Part shown: piece by piece, positions 59,693 through 64,000 of the stretch
How the letters are laid out: every line of letters starts with the position of its first letter
Numbering within the stretch: the stretch's first letter is position 1
Assembly: GCA_023515745.1 (NCBI GenBank)
Contig: JALECJ010000256.1
Span: 1,364,001-1,428,000 of the forward strand
Direction: 5' to 3'
From: Amoeboaphelidium protococcarum
Taxonomy: Eukaryota; Aphelidiomycota; Aphelidea
Length of the DNA stretch: 64,000 nt
Made by a program: the position numbers and the translations under genes
Notes under the pieces: generated by a model
What the model was told of the DNA's origin: nothing
The model's database searches: none
What the model saw: the letters and a program-made list of their open reading frames with translations, nothing else

Positions 59693-60378
59693 TTACCACA
59701 ATAATCAGCGTGTCTATCTATATACAATATTCTTACTTTTACTTTTGTAGTTGAACACTGTACTATGAGTCTTACGTGAATAAAATTTAAATTCTTTATG
59801 TATATTTTTACTGATTACATCCTAGACTAACATTGTTTATATACTGTGGATGGGTCTATTGATGAGGTTCGATACATTCACGCGCTCTTGCAGGTATATC
59901 TCTCGTTAAAGCAGTTATACAGTAGAATTCCCGCGTAGAATAACTCCAAATTCAATAGATGCAGAAATATACATAGACTGTTAATTCATGATAATTATAT
60001 CTTGAGAGTATGTACTCCATAGACACCAAGCCAGACAGTATACCAGACGGACACCGTGACTTTACGTGTATGCGCCGCTTTTGTTTCAGCGGCTTGCCTT
60101 CTGGCAGTGATCGCTCTTCCTCACAGTCAGTCAGTCAGTCAGCCAAACGTCGTCGCTCTCTGTGTCATTTTGTTTTTCTCCAGTTCCGTCCGTCTTTGTT
60201 CTGTTCGCCCGTTCGTTCGTTTCGTTCGTTCATTCTTCAGTCTTTTGCTTTTACTTCAGAGGAGATTGACAATTCAGGCGTCTGTCGCATTCTTTACTGT
60301 TAGTATTCGTCCAATCTTAACATTTCCGACTCTTAAAAATTATTATTCTGAACTATTGTTATAAAGGAAAGTGAAAAT
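59693..60378. other. long intergenic leader of ARP3 with simple repeats
   Basis: 686 bases. It contains a (CAGT)n tract at 60124-60142 and a GTTC-rich tract at 60211-60231, in a pyrimidine-rich block at 60090-60250 just before the gene. Two overlapping plus-strand frames (60010-60303 and 60056-60364) arise from this CT-rich composition and are not called. Likely ARP3 promoter and 5' leader. Confidence 0.5.
60124..60142. repeat. CAGT tetranucleotide repeat
   Basis: CAGT repeated almost five times within the ARP3 leader. A GTGA tetranucleotide repeat (about five units, 61705-61723) lies just after the ARP3 stop. Confidence 0.8.
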
Positions 60379-61644
60379 ATGAGCAGATTACCGCCTGTTG
60401 TGATGGATAATGGTACTGGGTATACCAAGTTGGGATATGCTGGAAACAATGACCCACAATTTATTATCCCGTCAGCGATTGCTGTGAAGGAGAGTGGCGG
60501 AGGTGCTCAAGCCTCCGCTGCCGGTAAGACTGGTAATATTAAAAAGGGAATTGAAGATTTGGACTTTTACATTGGAGATGAAGCGTTCGCTAATCAGAAG
60601 ACCTACTCCCTTTAGTATCCGATTCGCCATGGTCAGATTGAGAACTGGGACTGGATGGAGAGATACTGGGAGTAGAGTATCTTCAAGTACATGCGCTGTG
60701 AACCGGAAGACCATGCTTTCCTTCTCACTGAACCGCCTTTGAATGCTCCTGAGAATAGGGAGTACACTGCGGAGATCTTCTTTGAGAGTTTCAATGTTCC
60801 CGGTTTGTATATTGCTGTGTAGGCAGTTCTGGCTCTGGCCGCCTCTTGGACTTCGAGCAAGGTGTCTGACCAGACTCTGACTGGTTGTGTCATCGATAGT
60901 GGTGATGGTGTTACGCACGTTATTCCTGTGGCTGAAGGTTATGTCATTGGCTCTGCTCTAAAGCACATACCAATCGCCGGTCGTGACATCACATACTTTG
61001 TGCAATAACTGTTGCGTGAGCGTGAGAATAGTATTCCACCTGAAGAGTCTTTGGAAGTGGCCAAGCGCATCAAGGAAATGTACAGCTACGTGTGTCCAGA
61101 CATTGTGAAAGAGTTCAAGAAGTTTGATGCTGAGCCGGATAAGTATTTCAAGAAGTATGTGGGACACCATTCTGTGACAAAGAAGCCGTATGAAGTGGAT
61201 GTTGGATATGAACGTTTCCTTGGTCCAGAGATCTTCTTCAGTCCGGAGATTGCCAGTGCTGATTTCTTGACTCCACTCGGTGATGTGGTGGACTAGACCA
61301 TTCAGAACAGTCCGATTGATACTCGTCGTGGTTTGTACCGTAATGTTGTGCTGTCTGGTGGTTCTACGATGTACAAAGATTTTAGCAGAAGATTACAGCG
61401 TGATATCAAGCGCCTGGTGGATGCTCGTCAGAAGAGAAGCGAATCACTGTAGACGCAGATCAAGGCCAAGCCGATGGAGGTGAACGTGATTTCGCACAAG
61501 AAGCAGCGCTATGCCGTGTGGTTTGGTGGCTCTCTACTGGCAGACACTCCCGAGTTCTACAGCTACTGTCATACAAAGGCTGATTATGAAGAGTATGGTC
61601 CGTCTATTTGTAGATACAATCGTGTTCTTGGTGGTATTTAGTGA
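60379..61644 (+). CDS. ARP3: actin-related protein 3, Arp2/3 complex subunit (421 aa)
   Basis: Core of the branched-actin nucleator. [20 protein letters not shown] at the N-terminus holds the phosphate-1 loop, then [33 protein letters not shown] and [20 protein letters not shown] are Arp3-specific. [25 protein letters not shown] is the phosphate-2 segment, [20 protein letters not shown] the adenosine loop. Length 421 against about 418 in humans. Ends with FLGGIQ-type tail (TAG as Gln) then TGA. Shows the cell uses branched actin, for example in amoeboid motility or endocytosis; no other Arp2/3 subunit is in the window. Confidence 0.95.
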
Positions 61645-61915
61645 GCGGTATTGGTCGGTTTGTGCATACGTGGTGTTGGTGGTGGTAGGTAAGATTATGA
61701 GTAAGTGAGTGAGTGAGTGAGTGGAGCGTCCGGTAATAATAAAAACGAACTATTTTTTGTAAATTTACTTTATTTTTCTTACTGATTATTAATACTATAT
61801 TAAAATCTCGATTACAGATTATTGTGTATTGCCACCTCCTCTCTTCTTTTACTACAGTTGCTCTCTGTTGAACACAAGTCTAGCAAAATATTGTTCTATG
61901 CTGCCAGACAATCAC

Positions 61916-64000
61916 TCATTCAATATCAACTGGTACATTCAATTGTACAATATCCACACCTTCAGTGTAGTATGATCCAATATATGCACCGATAGTCAGG
62001 TATATGTCTACATTCAGTTTACCTACTGCGGCGGACAGCATTGCAGATATTGAGGACGCATTGACAGAAATGGCAACTGGAATATTAGGGCTTAGCACCA
62101 AAGTATTCGGAGGAACACATATAAGAGACTCCAAGATTGGTAGCTTATCATTAGCATCTTCGTCATCAACATCCAGCTAGAACATGCTTCCACTATTCGC
62201 CGTCTCATAACCATCCATATCAGAGGCATTGCTGATAGTTGGATTACGCACAAGTTTTCTCTATTATAACACGTCTTTACTAAAGCTAGTGCTTACTGCT
62301 GCATTTAATGTCTCTTCACTCAGCTAGGATTACTGATGGTATTGCAGCTACTTTGGCTAATCTCTGCGCTCCAAAATCTTTTCGATTCCAGTCTTATTCT
62401 TCATCCATCTATCCCGTCGTACATCAGCATCCAGAGTGCCAATCTTCATCCCTGGCTACAGCTGACTACCGAAACTATTGGTCTTGGTAGTCTGAGTATA
62501 TCCCGTGGATCTAGATTGCGATCGTCCCATTCCATCCACACTATCACTACTACCCAATCTGGGAATAGAAGACTTGCGCGCGAAACCTTTAGACAGTGGT
62601 TATTACTAAGACTATTACTCTGATAGTTGTAAATCCTACTCTTCCAACTTTTACTACTACTAAGATGAAGATGACTAAGACAAATACATTTCCCCTTTGG
62701 CCCAGATTATACTCACAGTGTCATGGAAAGGCTACTGGATCACAACAGCAGAATCGACAGTGCCCAGACTGGATAATCCTCTACCCACAAGATTGCCTAC
62801 AGGATTCTTAAAAGTGTCCCAGAGACGAAGTTTACAGCGAGTGATCAGCTTACTGTCAACATCGCTTAATGGTGGCATAACTGAAGGTATAACCAAAGAC
62901 GGAAACACTGGTGACAGATAATCAAGGCCGTATTGTGGGAAGTCCATCAATGAACTCTAGCTTCCCATCATGATCACCTCAGATGCAACACCATTAATGT
63001 GATTAGACAAGAGCTTCAGTGCTGGCTTATACCCAGGTGGTGGGTGAAAGAGGCATTTGGCATTTAGTTAATTCCATCCAGGTAGAAGCTGCATCTTGGC
63101 AATAATCACGCTACCAATGACCGGCCCATACTACAAATCTGATCCATAATCATTGAACTCGCTATCATCCTGACCACCATCACTATACTCATCTCCCATA
63201 TCATCAACATTATCATAATCACCACCTCCATCCTCATCCTAAGACATGAGAAGATTTCTATCAATATGAATCTCAAACATGACTTTACCCAATGACATTG
63301 AACAAGCAGATGGATTATAAATTTCAACTTTCGTATCCAACTCCAAATGCTAAGTGGTTCCCTTCTTCACCTGGACGCTCTGAATAACATTTTCAGTCAA
63401 TCCATGCATACCATCCATCACAATGTTAGATGGATTGAATTTAAGTGAGTATACTGGCAGCAGACCGAATACATACAGATCCACTTGGCACTTTAGATCA
63501 ACATAGGCATGACTAGATGTCAGTAGCTAACGGCAAAAATCTAAAAATTCTAATCGATTCTTAACGTTGACGATCAGATTATTTTACGTGATAGAAAATC
63601 CTTCAGATGGTGATGAAGATGCGCCCAGAGGAACATGGACTGGATTCATGGCAAGCGTCGCCATACAGAGATCATCATCAGTGATAGATTGCGGCGATGA
63701 CAACCCATTTAACATCTTTTATTAACCATCATCATCAGCTTGGTACATGGAAGGAGACGCTATAACAACTGCATTTAAATCATTACTGCCAGAAGCACCC
63801 TGCCTGTTGTAAAACATCTACCCGGGCCGTCTAAACTTGACTATACAGCTGATCCACGACGGCACGTTAAGCATTGTAGCCTGCAGATCCACATTTACCT
63901 AGCCATCTTATCTAAAATTATAGAAGGCCAACTGCTTGATCCTAAGTCCAATTCTATTCATTATAATCTAAGATATCCATTTCACAACTATGATTGTAAG
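61916..64000 (-). CDS. LEA-2/DUF3712-like membrane-associated protein, 5' end cut by window edge
   Basis: Partial gene reading from beyond 64000 to TGA at 61916. The first visible part has beta-strand repeats with the LEA-2/DUF3712 look seen in fungal vacuolar proteins such as Tag1: GLRIKQLAFYNFRQDG, ITQNNLIVNVKNRLEFLDF, HAYVDLKCQVDLYVFGLLPV, then IYNPSACSMSLGKVMFEIHI with the NPS motif and a Gly/Asp-rich insertion. A second such domain reads NQLNAKCLFHPPPGYKPAL and on. The last 200 residues are Gln/Ser-rich and end with another strand-rich segment (NVDIYLTIGAYIGSYYTEGV). No membrane span is visible in the part present; it may be N-terminal and outside the window. Family call is moderate. Confidence 0.6.

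Noticed and set aside
59693..60378. Two overlapping frames in the ARP3 leader (about 98 and 103 codons)
   Set aside because: They arise from a pyrimidine-rich tract with tetranucleotide repeats and lie in competing frames.
1..64000. CRISPR arrays, insertion sequences, transposon ends, rRNA or tRNA genes
   Set aside because: None seen on either strand; repeats present are short, local and unlike these classes.

Overview
The window is gene-dense nuclear DNA of a mitochondriate eukaryote that reads TAA and TAG as glutamine and uses TGA as its only stop. The sequence shows this directly: REV1, SPT6, ARP3, ELP2, OGFOD1/Tpa1, TFIIE-alpha, PIP5K, methionine aminopeptidase and small TIM only give full-length, family-like proteins when TAA/TAG are read as Gln, and each ends at TGA. 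Gln-rich tracts are often written as TAG runs. About 30 genes are packed on both strands, nearly all uninterrupted, with gaps of roughly 50 to 730 bases.

Identity is inferred. Ciliates are the usual owners of this code. However, an SKN7-type HSF plus receiver regulator, a Hos4-like ankyrin protein, a Mid2/WSC-like membrane protein, a LEA-2/DUF3712-type protein and a small TIM together point towards the fungal side of the opisthokonts. An aphelid (Amoeboaphelidium-like) with reassigned TAR codons is my preferred guess; a ciliate is not excluded.

Layout. 1-9.5 kb: REV1 (runs off the left edge), a receptor-like kinase with a propeller-like ectodomain, a TPMT-like methyltransferase, a VAMP-type R-SNARE and a Caj1/Djp1-like J protein. 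9.6-20.5 kb: a Sec7-PH protein with a degraded Sec7 signature, OGFOD1/Tpa1, a Sel1-like protein, a SAP-domain TKL kinase and an acetyl-CoA hydrolase/CoA transferase. 20.9-28.6 kb: a frameshifted secreted ankyrin-like gene, an acid lipase, a coiled-coil protein, a dynamin-family gene with an in-frame TGA, and a small TIM. 28.8-38.6 kb: TFIIE-alpha, PIP5K, ELP2, a cell-surface sensor-like protein and methionine aminopeptidase. 38.9-47.2 kb: a Hos4-like ankyrin protein, the intact copy of the secreted ankyrin-like gene, and a C9orf72-like longin/DENN protein. 47.3-64 kb: SPT6, an unassigned protein, SKN7, a small basic protein, an ERGIC-53-type lectin, ARP3 and a LEA-2/DUF3712-like protein that runs off the right edge.

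The genes do not form one pathway. They are housekeeping functions (transcription, elongation, tRNA modification, trafficking, lesion bypass, actin) interleaved with signalling genes. The most unusual items are the propeller receptor kinase, a SAP-TKL kinase whose lysine arrangement resembles WNK kinases, the C9orf72-like protein, two homologous ankyrin-like genes with a patch of about 92% DNA identity, the internal TGA in the dynamin gene, and several candidate very short introns.
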